A stretch of DNA of 64,000 nt from J038 sp036734085 (GTDB lineage Bacteria > Chloroflexota > Anaerolineae > Aggregatilineales > Phototrophicaceae): contig DAIMZF010000005.1 of the NCBI GenBank assembly GCA_036734085.1, forward strand, positions 1 through 64,000, given 5' to 3'. A program made the translations under genes and the position numbers. This document shows positions 1 to 7,280 of the stretch, piece after piece. The notes beneath the pieces were generated by a model. It worked only from the letters and a program-made list of their open reading frames with translations. It was not told where the DNA came from and did no database searches. Numbering within the stretch: the stretch's first letter is position 1; each line of letters starts with the position of its first letter.

Positions 1-773
1 AGGGCTAAGTGCATCCTGAAGTGAGCCAGTAGTTCCGCGATCGCCTGCCTGTTCGTGCTGGTGATGTCACTCATCATGGTGATGTCGCTCCCTGCAAGGC
101 GCGTCATATCTCGGAAGCCGCCTGCCGCCAATGCCCACACCCCTTCGTCATGCTCCGCTTGGCGCTGTGCTGTTGCCATTAGCGCCACACTTAACAGGTA
201 GGGCACATGGCTAATGGTCGCCACCACTCGATCATGCCGGATGGCGTCCATTTCTACCGGGATTGCGCCGAGTGCTTCCACCAGGGAGAGCGCCCGCAAG
301 CGTGTTGCAGGGGTTGTGCGGCGGGTAGGGCACAGCACAAATGGCTTACTGTGATACAGTGACGCATCACTTTCTTCAATACCACTGCGTTCTTTGCCGG
401 TCATGGGGTGGCCGCCGATCGCCTGTACCCCGATCGGTAATTTGCCCAGCGCTTCGCAGATATCCGCCTTTGTACTGCCGATGTCAACAATCAATGTGTT
501 AGACCGTAAATAAGTGCCGATTTGCTTTTCCAGGAGTGATAAAATCACACCGACAGGCGCGGCTAAAATCACGGTGTCAGCTTCGTTCACGGCGGATTTT
601 AAATTATCAGTTGCAACATCAATCAGGCCATTGTTTAGGGCATAATCCCGCGTGGATGGGTTCATATCCAGCCCGATAATGCAGTCTGCATAAGGGCGTA
701 AGGCCATCGCCAGACTGCCACCCATCAAGCCTAAGCCGACAATCGCTAGTTTTTCGCTTCTAAAGCCATTCAT
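1..773 (-). CDS. tyrA: Prephenate dehydrogenase (3' part cut by window edge)
   Basis: Oxidises prephenate to 4-hydroxyphenylpyruvate, the committed step to tyrosine. About 257 residues are visible, starting MNGFRSEKLAIVG; the C-terminus lies outside the window. A Rossmann motif GLGLMGGSLA follows the start. Further on are the segments DIGSTKADI and GGHPMTGKE, typical of TyrA, and SHVPYLLSVAL in the helical dimerisation domain. The ATG at 773 overlaps the stop of the upstream DinB-like gene (ATGA, 770-773), so the two are probably translationally coupled. It is the last visible gene of the aroH-aroF-DinB-tyrA operon. Whether a C-terminal ACT domain follows cannot be seen. Confidence 0.9.
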   Translation of the reverse strand, partial: MNGFRSEKLAIVGLGLMGGSLAMALRPYADCIIGLDMNPSTRDYALNNGLIDVATDNLKSAVNEADTVILAAPVGVILSLLEKQIGTYLRSNTLIVDIGSTKADICEALGKLPIGVQAIGGHPMTGKERSGIEESDASLYHSKPFVLCPTRRTTPATRLRALSLVEALGAIPVEMDAIRHDRVVATISHVPYLLSVALMATAQRQAEHDEGVWALAAGGFRDMTRLAGSDITMMSDITSTNRQAIAELLAHFRMHLA

Positions 774-1372
774 GGCAAGCGCAACTCCGCTCGGTGACTC
801 ACCGCGATGTGTTTAATTTCCATCAGCCACAAGACCCAACCTTGATGAATTCCTGTAATAACCTCGCCATTATCCAGGCTAAATACATGCTCATGGGTGG
901 CTTCTAAACGTTCTGCATTCAGCAAGCCGGGTGTAGCGAATAGGGTATAAAGTGCCCGTGCCATTTCATCCGCGAAGGTGAGTATTTGCGCCCATGTCCA
1001 CTGTGCATGGATTTTAGCGAAATAGGCATTAACTTCATCTACGGATTTAAACTGCTTTGCCCGGCCTGTCGGCATTAAATAACGCTCCAGCCCGATGACG
1101 CCGCGTGGATTTTTAATGCCCACCAGAATATCCGCACCAGCCAAAAGCTCATAACGCGCCCATTCACCTATGTGGCCTACAATCTGCTGGACGGTACGTG
1201 TATCGCCCTCAATGTTGATGTTTTCTGCGGCGCGTTCTGGCGTGATGAGCGAAAGCGCCTCTAAGTAATCGTCCAGCGCCACCCGATGCAGATATAAAAG
1301 CGCCTCGTGGCGTTCCGCAGGTGGTTTGCCGCACGCATCTTTAACCATTTGATGAAAAAAAGCAGGCTCCAT
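770..1372 (-). CDS. DinB-like four-helix-bundle protein in the aro operon
   Basis: A 200-residue, mainly helical protein. The segment VGHIGEWARYE near residue 66 and the C-terminal HIAVSHRAEL resemble the spaced histidines that bind a metal in DinB/YfiT-type bundles. Members of that superfamily include thiol-dependent S-transferases, but nothing here fixes a substrate. It lies 3 bp after the aroF stop and overlaps the tyrA start by 4 bp, so it is cotranscribed with aromatic amino acid genes. No role in that pathway is known to me. The family call rests on the histidine pattern and helical character only. Confidence 0.5.
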   Translation of the reverse strand: MEPAFFHQMVKDACGKPPAERHEALLYLHRVALDDYLEALSLITPERAAENINIEGDTRTVQQIVGHIGEWARYELLAGADILVGIKNPRGVIGLERYLMPTGRAKQFKSVDEVNAYFAKIHAQWTWAQILTFADEMARALYTLFATPGLLNAERLEATHEHVFSLDNGEVITGIHQGWVLWLMEIKHIAVSHRAELRLP

Positions 1373-1375
1373 AAA

Positions 1376-2392
1376 TTATGCACTCCGCCCGACAGCTTGC
1401 GCCACTAATTTGACTTGTTCCACCATCTGCTTGAAGCCCGGCATCGTCAGGCTTTGGCGGCCGTCGCTCCAGGCTTCATCCGGTGTGGGATGCACCTCGA
1501 TAATCAGCCCGTCTGCTCCGGCGGCAACCGCGCCCAGCGCGACCTGCGGCACATATTCCCGCAACCCAACAGCGTGACTAGGGTCTGCGATGACGGGTAG
1601 ATGCGTCAGCGCCTTTAAAACAGCGATTGCGTTTAGGTCAAACGTATTACGGGTGTGCTTCTCAAATGTACGGATTCCACGTTCGCACACCATAACTTGT
1701 TTATTGCCCTGTGCCAGCACATATTCCGCCGCCATCAGCAAATCTTCAATGGTGCTACTCATCCCGCGCTTGATGAGCACCGGATGTTGGCTCTCGCCGA
1801 CGGCGGTCAGGAGTGTGAAGTTCTGCATGTTGCGTGCGCCAATCTGCAAAACATCCGCGTATTGGCACACCAACGGTACAAGGTTAGCGTCCATCACTTC
1901 CGTGACGATAGGCAATCCGGTGATTTCTCGTGCTTCCGCCAGCCATTGCAAGCCTTTTTCTCCATGCCCCTGAAAGCTATAGGGCGATGTGCGCGGCTTA
2001 TATGCCCCGCCTCGTAACGCGGTTGCGCCTGCCTCTTTAACTGCACAGGCAATCTCGATTAAGCCTTCGCGGGTTTCCACAGAGCATGGCCCGGCGATGA
2101 CCAACACTTTATTGCCGCCCATTTTGCTATTGTTAAACGGTACATAAGAATCTTTTGGGTGCATCTCCCGGCTGGCAAGTTTGTAAGGCACAGTAACGCG
2201 CTTCACCCGTGCTACACCGGGCAGATTTTCGTACTTTTCCTGGTTAAAAGGGGATGGGCTTTCCCCCACAATCCCGACAAGCGTCCCGGTGTCACTATCG
2301 GCAAGGTGTGCGGCATAACCATCTGCCTCGACATGGGCGATAACTTCCGCGACGTGTTTTGCGGTGGATTCTGGCTTCATCATCACAATCAT
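1376..2392 (-). CDS. aroF: 3-deoxy-7-phosphoheptulonate synthase (DAHP synthase)
   Basis: Condenses phosphoenolpyruvate and erythrose-4-phosphate, the first step of the shikimate pathway. 338 residues: an N-terminal ferredoxin-like regulatory domain (about 1-70), then a TIM barrel. Barrel motifs visible are VIAGPCSVE, GGAYKPRTSPYSFQG, EVMDA, QIGARNMQN, LIKRGM and DPSHAVG, all characteristic of the type I beta, B. subtilis-like family. Length is normal. It follows aroH with a 2-bp gap. In B. subtilis the AroH-like chorismate mutase domain is fused to DAHP synthase and inhibits it; here the two are separate adjacent genes. Isozyme letter is nominal. Confidence 0.95.
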   Translation of the reverse strand: MIVMMKPESTAKHVAEVIAHVEADGYAAHLADSDTGTLVGIVGESPSPFNQEKYENLPGVARVKRVTVPYKLASREMHPKDSYVPFNNSKMGGNKVLVIAGPCSVETREGLIEIACAVKEAGATALRGGAYKPRTSPYSFQGHGEKGLQWLAEAREITGLPIVTEVMDANLVPLVCQYADVLQIGARNMQNFTLLTAVGESQHPVLIKRGMSSTIEDLLMAAEYVLAQGNKQVMVCERGIRTFEKHTRNTFDLNAIAVLKALTHLPVIADPSHAVGLREYVPQVALGAVAAGADGLIIEVHPTPDEAWSDGRQSLTMPGFKQMVEQVKLVAQAVGRSA

Positions 2393-2394
2393 AA

Positions 2395-2775
2395 CTATTC
2401 CCTTATCACTCCATTTTGCCTATCCGGGCGCAGGCTTACCGCATCGTTCAAATAAATATGCTCAATTTCCTGTGGCGCTTTAGCCGTGTTCCAATGGATC
2501 AAAATACGGATGCAATGGGGCAATCCCCCCCGCACAGCCATCTCTTGCATCCCCATCAGCGCCGTTTGTGTCCAACCGAGTATCCGGGCGGCGCGTGCGG
2601 GATACACGGCAGTTAAATCCGGCGTGGCGGTAAAAAATACACTGGCGACTTCATCCTCGTTGATGTCGTTGGCGTTAATCATTGCCTGGAGCAAGGCTTG
2701 TGTCGCCTCCAGGATGATATGCTCTTCGTCGGCTGTGACGGTAATCGCCCCGCGTACCCCTCTCACATACATCAT
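2395..2775 (-). CDS. aroH: Chorismate mutase, AroH type
   Basis: Rearranges chorismate to prephenate, feeding Tyr and Phe. From the ATG at 2775 the product is about 126 residues and starts MMYVRGVRGAITV, matching the start of trimeric AroH-class enzymes. FTATPDL and CIRILIHWNT are in the usual places. The ATG is preceded by a good ribosome binding site (AAGGGGAGAG in the sense direction). A longer reading from a TTG at 2895 would run through the intrinsic terminator and is not credible. First structural gene of the aro operon; expression probably depends on readthrough of the terminator at 2801-2835. Confidence 0.9.
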   Translation of the reverse strand: MMYVRGVRGAITVTADEEHIILEATQALLQAMINANDINEDEVASVFFTATPDLTAVYPARAARILGWTQTALMGMQEMAVRGGLPHCIRILIHWNTAKAPQEIEHIYLNDAVSLRPDRQNGVIRE

Positions 2776-2800
2776 GCGCTGTCTCTCCCCTTGATTGTAC

Positions 2801-2835
2801 AAACAAAAAAGCGCCGGGCAGATGCCCCGCGCTTT
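2801..2835 (-). terminator. Intrinsic terminator / attenuator in the aroH leader
   Basis: Arms 2808-2819 and 2824-2835 pair over 12 bp with one mismatch around loop ATCT. In the minus direction the hairpin is followed by TTTTTTGTTT. No minus-strand gene lies upstream, only the divergent TPR gene, so a terminator here makes sense as an attenuator. The leader segment at 2881-2890 (sense GGCAGATGTG) is complementary over 8-9 bases to GCATCTGCC in the terminator and could form an antiterminator. Another small hairpin at 2854-2872 encloses the leader-peptide stop codons. Confidence 0.7.
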
Positions 2836-2861
2836 GCTCACTTTTGTTAAAGCCCAACCTA

Positions 2862-2957
2862 TTACAGGTTGGTACGCACGCACATCTGCCGACAAGCTAC
2901 TATGTCGCCCTTAAAATAAAAGTAATAGCTGTAGGTGGTGTGTGCGTAAAAATTCAT
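2862..2957 (-). CDS. Tyr/Phe-rich leader peptide of the aro operon (putative)
   Basis: A 31-codon ORF with ATG at 2957 that ends in two tandem stops (TAA TAG). It begins MNFYAHTTYSYYFYF: eight of the first fifteen residues are Phe or Tyr, and residues 9-15 are six aromatics out of seven. It lies between a good promoter (2990-3018) and an intrinsic terminator (2801-2835) in front of aroH-aroF-tyrA. This is the layout of ribosome-mediated attenuators such as pheL. No strong ribosome binding site is visible (AATAGTGACACT upstream). Seen: the ORF, its composition and its position. Inferred: translation and regulatory function. Confidence 0.65.
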   Translation of the reverse strand: MNFYAHTTYSYYFYFKGDIVACRQMCVRTNL

Positions 2958-2989
2958 AGTGTCACTATTTTGTTGAATGAATTGCCAAC

Positions 2990-3018
2990 AGCATAACCAA
3001 CATCGCAAAAGATGTCAA
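2990..3018 (-). promoter_or_regulatory. Promoter of the aro operon
   Basis: Sense TTGACA at 3018-3013, a 17-bp spacer, then TATGCT at 2995-2990. Transcription would start near 2983, giving a leader of about 200 nt before aroH. The -35 box overlaps the weak -35 of the divergent TPR-gene promoter, so the two may exclude each other. Confidence 0.6.
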
Positions 3019-3043
3019 ATTTTTGGGGTAGGGGCGGTATAAT
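3014..3043 (+). promoter_or_regulatory. Promoter of the TPR membrane protein gene
   Basis: Perfect -10 TATAAT at 3038-3043. A weak -35 GTCAAA at 3014-3019 lies 18 bp upstream and overlaps the -35 of the divergent aro promoter. The ATG at 3075 follows with a GGGGGAAG ribosome binding site. Confidence 0.55.
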
Positions 3044-3074
3044 ACCTTTACATCGTTAATTTCATGGGGGAAGC

Positions 3075-3959
3075 ATGGCTGACGCAAAACAAGAAATTCA
3101 ACTCGCGCTCCAACAGATTAAAGCAGGCAATAAAGCCGCCGCCGTCGAGCGTATTAAATCTGTTTTACAGGCGGATAAAACAAACGTAGATGCCTGGTTC
3201 GTGCTGGCAAATGCTTTAGAAGACCACGCGCAACAAGTAAAGGCGCTCCAAAACGCGCTGAAGATTCAGCCAGAGTATCAACGTGCAAAAATCATGCTGG
3301 ATAGCCTGCAAAACCAACCCGTAAATGTCGGGTCTGCGGTGCCCTTAGATCCACGCTTGAATCAAGCAATTAAGATGGTCGAGGATGGTTTCCATCGGCA
3401 AGGAGCCAAACTTGCCACAGAGGTGATTAAAGACAATAAAACGAATGTAGATGCGTGGTGGGTATTAGCGAATGCGGTGGATGACCCCGAGCGCCGTATG
3501 AAAGCGTTACAGCAGGTCATCAGGCTAAATCCACATCACGATGAAGCGCGGGAATGGTTGGCGGAATTAAGCGCAGAGGACGATTCTGAAGCGTTTTTTG
3601 ATGACTTTCAACTCTATGCAGATGAAGACCCTTTTGCGGATTTCCCGGATGAAAATCCTTTTGACGAAGACCCCTTCGCGGATGGTAATTCCGTTGAAGG
3701 TGAAGACCCTTTCGCAGATGTTCCGATGCTTGACGGCCATGCCAAACCGATAGAAGCGCATGACGAGAATCTCCCTATCAGTCCGCCGGACAGCAGAGAG
3801 ATTGAAACCTCTACATCATCTTTGTTATTCGAGTTTATCGGGTTTGTGCTGGTAGGTACATTTGGCATCGGTGTTTATTATGTGCTGTGGCAGGTGGCTG
3901 GAGACCCGACGAACGTGCTGGATGTCGCATTTGGGTTTCTACTGGAAAATGCGCCGTGA
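3075..3959 (+). CDS. TPR protein with acidic repeats and C-terminal membrane anchor
   Basis: 294 residues in three parts. Two tetratricopeptide-like blocks (about 5-70 and 95-160) each carry the segment KTNVDAW(F/W)VLANA. An acidic stretch (about 175-225) repeats the motif DPFAD or NPFDE. One transmembrane helix (about 257-280) follows near the C-terminus. This predicts a tail-anchored cytoplasmic scaffold. The ATG at 3075 has a clear ribosome binding site. It is monocistronic or weakly linked to the ABC transporter genes downstream, which have their own promoter. The function is unknown; TPRs suggest protein-protein contacts. Confidence 0.7.
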   Translation: MADAKQEIQLALQQIKAGNKAAAVERIKSVLQADKTNVDAWFVLANALEDHAQQVKALQNALKIQPEYQRAKIMLDSLQNQPVNVGSAVPLDPRLNQAIKMVEDGFHRQGAKLATEVIKDNKTNVDAWWVLANAVDDPERRMKALQQVIRLNPHHDEAREWLAELSAEDDSEAFFDDFQLYADEDPFADFPDENPFDEDPFADGNSVEGEDPFADVPMLDGHAKPIEAHDENLPISPPDSREIETSTSSLLFEFIGFVLVGTFGIGVYYVLWQVAGDPTNVLDVAFGFLLENAP

Positions 3960-3966
3960 ATCTGAA

Positions 3967-3995
3967 TTGACAAAATACTTTTTCGGGCGCATCAT
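3967..3995 (+). promoter_or_regulatory. Promoter of the metal ABC transporter genes
   Basis: Perfect -35 TTGACA at 3967-3972, just after the stop of the TPR gene, with a -10-like CATCAT at 3990-3995 (17-bp spacer). The predicted start point falls in the left arm of the palindrome at 3997-4035. Confidence 0.5.
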
Positions 3996-3996
3996 A

Positions 3997-4035
3997 GATG
4001 ATACTTTGTATCAAAACGATATACAAAGTATCATC
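3997..4035. promoter_or_regulatory. 15+15 bp palindromic operator upstream of the metal ABC transporter
   Basis: Perfect inverted repeat: GATGATACTTTGTAT at 3997-4011, a 9-nt spacer, then ATACAAAGTATCATC at 4021-4035. It sits over the predicted transcription start and 28 bp before the start of the transporter ATPase gene. A position across the start point fits a repressor site for a metal-sensing regulator (DtxR/MntR, Fur or Zur type). The sequence does not match a consensus I can name. A transcribed hairpin is the alternative. Confidence 0.6.
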
Positions 4036-4063
4036 AGCGTTCCTTCTCATCTATGAGGTTTAC

Positions 4064-4876
4064 ATGAATTCTACAATTCCGGCTCTCATGGTAGAGCAAC
4101 TATCCGCCGGATATGCGGGCAATCGTCGTGCTATTCAAGACATCACGTTTGATGTTCAGCGCGGGGAGCGTATCGCGGTGATTGGCCCCAACGGTGCGGG
4201 TAAAAGCACGTTGTTTAAAGCACTAGCGGGCATTATTCCGCATAGCAATGGCTCTATCTCTTTACATGGGGAAGACTGCCGCACCAGTCATTTGCTGATT
4301 GGCTATGTTCCACAATCTGGTAATGTGGATTTAACCTTCCCGGCGACGGTCTTTGATGTCGTGATGATGGGACGCGCACGCGAAATTGGGTGGTTCCGGT
4401 GGCCGCGCCGCGTTGACCATGACGCCGTAGAAGAAGCACTTAACCATGTGGGGCTATGGAATCTGCGTAAGCGACAGATTGGTCAATTGAGTGGTGGACA
4501 GCGCCAACGGGTGTTTATTGCGCGTGCTTTAGCCCAACACACCGATGTGCTTCTGCTTGATGAACCCTTTAGCGGGGTAGATGTTAATGCAGAATCCGAG
4601 ATTATGACCACACTAGATAGCCTCACGAACAACGGAATAACCCTGCTTATTGCCACCCACGATTTACATATGGCGTCTACCCAGTTTGATAAATTGCTCG
4701 CCATCAACCATCATCTGATGGGCTTTGGCGTTAAGGACGTTGTGTTCACGCCGGATGTACTGAAGGCCACCTACGGCGGGCGTGTGGGCGTTATTCACAC
4801 CGGAGACGAGCAAACCTTCATCATCTCCGATACCCATAATATAGATGTTCCCGCCGAAGCCTACATCAGCGCATAA
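4064..4876 (+). CDS. Metal (Mn/Zn/Fe) ABC transporter, ATP-binding protein
   Basis: Cytoplasmic ATPase of an ABC importer of the ZnuC/MntA/TroB family. Walker A GPNGAGKST at residues 41-49, signature LSGGQRQR, Walker B LLLDEP, and switch histidine in ATHD. I start at the ATG at 4064 (MNSTIPALMVEQL), preceded by GAGGTT. A longer reading from 3998 would begin inside the palindrome. Stop codon lies 15 bp before the permease gene. No substrate-binding protein gene is next to the pair, so it must be elsewhere. The metal cannot be told from sequence. Confidence 0.88.
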   Translation: MNSTIPALMVEQLSAGYAGNRRAIQDITFDVQRGERIAVIGPNGAGKSTLFKALAGIIPHSNGSISLHGEDCRTSHLLIGYVPQSGNVDLTFPATVFDVVMMGRAREIGWFRWPRRVDHDAVEEALNHVGLWNLRKRQIGQLSGGQRQRVFIARALAQHTDVLLLDEPFSGVDVNAESEIMTTLDSLTNNGITLLIATHDLHMASTQFDKLLAINHHLMGFGVKDVVFTPDVLKATYGGRVGVIHTGDEQTFIISDTHNIDVPAEAYISA

Positions 4877-4891
4877 AGGCCGCTACTGAAC

Positions 4892-5791
4892 ATGGAAGTA
4901 AATTTTTGGCAGTCGCTGAACGAGCCAATCATCCAACGCGCATTGATTAGTGCGGCGGTGATTGGGATTGTGTGCGGTGTTGTGGGTAGTTTTGTTGTTG
5001 TACGTGGTATGTCCTTCTTTGGGGATGCACTGGCGCATAGTGTATTACCGGGCACGGCGGCGGCCTATATTTATGGCGGCGGTGCGGCATCCATCCCTAT
5101 TTGGAGCGACTTTTTACGCCTCTTCCCAGATGAGAGCGTGCGACTATTCGTCGGTGGTTTAATTGCGGGCGTCTTCTCCGCGCTGGTGATTGGCCTGCTC
5201 ACACGGGATAAGCGCCTCAAAGAAGATACTGCCATCGGCATTATCTTTGTGTCGATGTTCGCGTTGGGCATTATCATCGTCAGTACAGACCCCCGCGCCT
5301 ACCGCAGTAACCTCCTGCATTATCTTTTTGGGAACATCTTCGCGTTGTCTCAATCCCAACTGATGATGACGATTATTTTTGCCGTATTGGTCATCTTTGT
5401 TATCTTCATTTTTTACAAAGAACTCATGATTATCAGCTTTGACAGTGACTTAGCCCGCACACTAAAGTTACCCGGCGAAGCCTTGCGCTTGCTGTTGCTC
5501 GTCCTCATCGCTGTGACCATTGTCGCCAGCTTGCGGGCCGTGGGCGTTGTGCTGATGGTGGCACTGTTGGTCATCCCGGCGGCGACGGCTGGCTTGCTGG
5601 TTAAGCGCCTGCATTGGATGATGTTTGTAGCGTGTTTGTTGGGCGTAGGTGGCGGCCTGGTGGGGACTTATCTCTCATTTGAATGGTCTGTCCCGGCTGG
5701 CCCGGCGATTGTGCTTGTGTTGACCGGATTTTTTATCGTCGCATTTAGCCTGACAAGCATTGCAAACTTATTCAGCACCCGGCACAGATAA
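4892..5791 (+). CDS. Metal ABC transporter permease (ABC-3 family)
   Basis: 299 residues with about eight hydrophobic helices, the pattern of ZnuB/TroC/MntB permeases. GMSFFGDALAHSVLPG near residue 35 and LRAVGVVLMVALLVIPAA near residue 215 are typical ABC-3 sequences. It works with the ATPase encoded 15 bp upstream. The 3' end overlaps the convergent metalloenzyme gene by 24 bp (5768-5791). Confidence 0.9.
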   Translation: MEVNFWQSLNEPIIQRALISAAVIGIVCGVVGSFVVVRGMSFFGDALAHSVLPGTAAAYIYGGGAASIPIWSDFLRLFPDESVRLFVGGLIAGVFSALVIGLLTRDKRLKEDTAIGIIFVSMFALGIIIVSTDPRAYRSNLLHYLFGNIFALSQSQLMMTIIFAVLVIFVIFIFYKELMIISFDSDLARTLKLPGEALRLLLLVLIAVTIVASLRAVGVVLMVALLVIPAATAGLLVKRLHWMMFVACLLGVGGGLVGTYLSFEWSVPAGPAIVLVLTGFFIVAFSLTSIANLFSTRHR

Positions 5792-6691
5792 CAAAAGATT
5801 GCGGATAACAGGGGCGATGTGTGTTAAATCATGCACCCCCGAAAATTGCTCGCGTTTTGCTCCGATAATGACCGTTGGCACGGAATTTTTTGTGTGGTTG
5901 CGGTGGCTCAAATCCTCGATATTACCGTGATCGCTTGTTACAATTACCACGCCTTCGGCATCGTCCCATGTGTCTAGCACCCCACGCATGACATCATCAA
6001 ATGTTTCCAGTAATTTTATCGCTTGTGCCAGGTCTCCCCGATGCCCGGTGACATCGGTTATCCAATGGGGGAAGAATGCAAAGTCATAATCACCGGCTAA
6101 CGCCGCCAACCGCACACCCGCATCATAGGCACTGAGCGTCGGCATATCATCATAGCCGAGTTCTGTCTGCCAACCTGCGCCCGTCCAATCTCCACTGAGC
6201 GCCCGCCCTGATCGTAAATCTGCCTCACCGAAGAACCGTAATCCTGCCACTTTTGCCGCCATTTGATAGCTAGCTGGAAGCCGCCTGCCGGATTCAATCA
6301 CATGATGCCAACCGGGTGGGTACGCTTCCAGAATAGCGGCAGTTTTACCCGCGTTGATGACATCGCTAAACAGATTACTTTCGTGCAGGATGGCGCGTGT
6401 TTTTTCGTTGGGTTTGGGGCCGTAATGTTCCCCGATGCGTTCGGGTACGTTTTCCCCTGTGATAATAGCCGCCTGGCCTGTGCCGCTTTGTGGGCGTCCG
6501 GCAACCCCCATTGTAGCGTCCGTTGGGATGAACAGGGCGCGGTCTGTGCGCTGAATACCCGTGCTGTCCAGCCAGCGTTGGCCGTTGGTTAAGCTGTGTA
6601 AGGTTGGCAGAGTCGCGGTGCGGAAAGGATTATGTATGATATCATCCGCACCCAGCCCGACGCCGTCCAAAAAGATTAACAGGACTCGCAT
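5768..6691 (-). CDS. Metalloenzyme of the alkaline phosphatase / phosphoglycerate mutase fold
   Basis: 307 residues. Metal-ligand motifs of the alkaline phosphatase superfamily are visible: FLDGVGLG at the N-terminus, GRPQSGTGQ (candidate nucleophile Ser/Thr) near residue 65, and VTSDHGNIED with a later histidine cluster SHRNHTKN near residue 255. The closest relatives by motif are cofactor-independent phosphoglycerate mutase and phosphopentomutase, but the protein is shorter than either, so the substrate is open. It overlaps the thioredoxin-like gene by 16 bp at its start and the ABC permease gene by 24 bp tail to tail. Confidence 0.65.
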   Translation of the reverse strand: MRVLLIFLDGVGLGADDIIHNPFRTATLPTLHSLTNGQRWLDSTGIQRTDRALFIPTDATMGVAGRPQSGTGQAAIITGENVPERIGEHYGPKPNEKTRAILHESNLFSDVINAGKTAAILEAYPPGWHHVIESGRRLPASYQMAAKVAGLRFFGEADLRSGRALSGDWTGAGWQTELGYDDMPTLSAYDAGVRLAALAGDYDFAFFPHWITDVTGHRGDLAQAIKLLETFDDVMRGVLDTWDDAEGVVIVTSDHGNIEDLSHRNHTKNSVPTVIIGAKREQFSGVHDLTHIAPVIRNLLLSVPGAE

Positions 6692-7173
6692 AGGCCAGAC
6701 AGTTGATTAAGCAAAGAGGCGGTGGGCGGGGCATGGTCACGCCATATTTCTTCACCATCTATGTTATATAGCACAAACTCCGGCGTGAAGGAAAAACCAA
6801 GTCTTTGCCGTAAACCACGCCCTAGCGGATTATGAATATCAATTTGAAGCACATCATAATCCGCTTCAATTTCCTGTACTAAGTCATCTACAATCGGGCG
6901 GATAGTGAGGCAGACGGTGCAATACTGGCTGAAGAATGCGACAAACGTCGGGCGTCCATTGTGGATGGTTGCCAGTGCTTCTTCGACACTATCAACAGGG
7001 GTACTGGTGGGGCGCAGTAAAAAGAACCCACTGGCAAACACCCCCACAAGCGCAAGTTGTGTAAAAGTCGTGATGTACCATCGCGCATTGAGCACGCGCG
7101 TCAGCGTGACGTAGGCGATGACCAGCACGCCGACACTAATCAGGGGATACGAAAACTGGTTGATGATATTCAT
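6676..7173 (-). CDS. Membrane-anchored thioredoxin-like protein
   Basis: 165 residues. Two hydrophobic helices (about 8-27 and 35-52) come before a thioredoxin-fold domain with the redox motif FFSQYCTVC near residue 85 and a cis-proline-like segment FTPEFVLY. It probably faces outside and keeps an exported thiol or disulfide partner in the right state. A second Cys pair (CESC) ends the protein. Preceded by an extended -10 promoter at 7251-7256. Overlaps the next gene by 16 bp. Confidence 0.75.
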   Translation of the reverse strand: MNIINQFSYPLISVGVLVIAYVTLTRVLNARWYITTFTQLALVGVFASGFFLLRPTSTPVDSVEEALATIHNGRPTFVAFFSQYCTVCLTIRPIVDDLVQEIEADYDVLQIDIHNPLGRGLRQRLGFSFTPEFVLYNIDGEEIWRDHAPPTASLLNQLSGLCESC

Positions 7174-7250
7174 CTAGCTTGCTTCTGATAATTTATTTTC
7201 CATCAAGCAGATTTAGCTTGACAGATGTTTGTAAAAATAGACCATCTCTT

Positions 7251-7259
7251 ATTATAGCA
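7251..7259 (-). promoter_or_regulatory. Extended -10 promoter before the thioredoxin-like gene
   Basis: In the minus direction TGCTATAAT is seen, a TGn-extended -10 with a perfect TATAAT. No good -35 is visible. It lies about 78 bp before the ATG at 7173. Confidence 0.45.
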
Positions 7260-7280
7260 CGCCTTATGGCACGCCCACCC

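Noticed and set aside
2776..2895. Longer chorismate mutase reading from a TTG at 2895
   Set aside because: It would translate through the intrinsic terminator, and family members start at the MMYVRGVRG position, which has its own ribosome binding site.
2776..2983. A T-box in the aroH leader
   Set aside because: No AGGGTGGNACCGCG-like sequence is present; the leader peptide and terminator explain it better.
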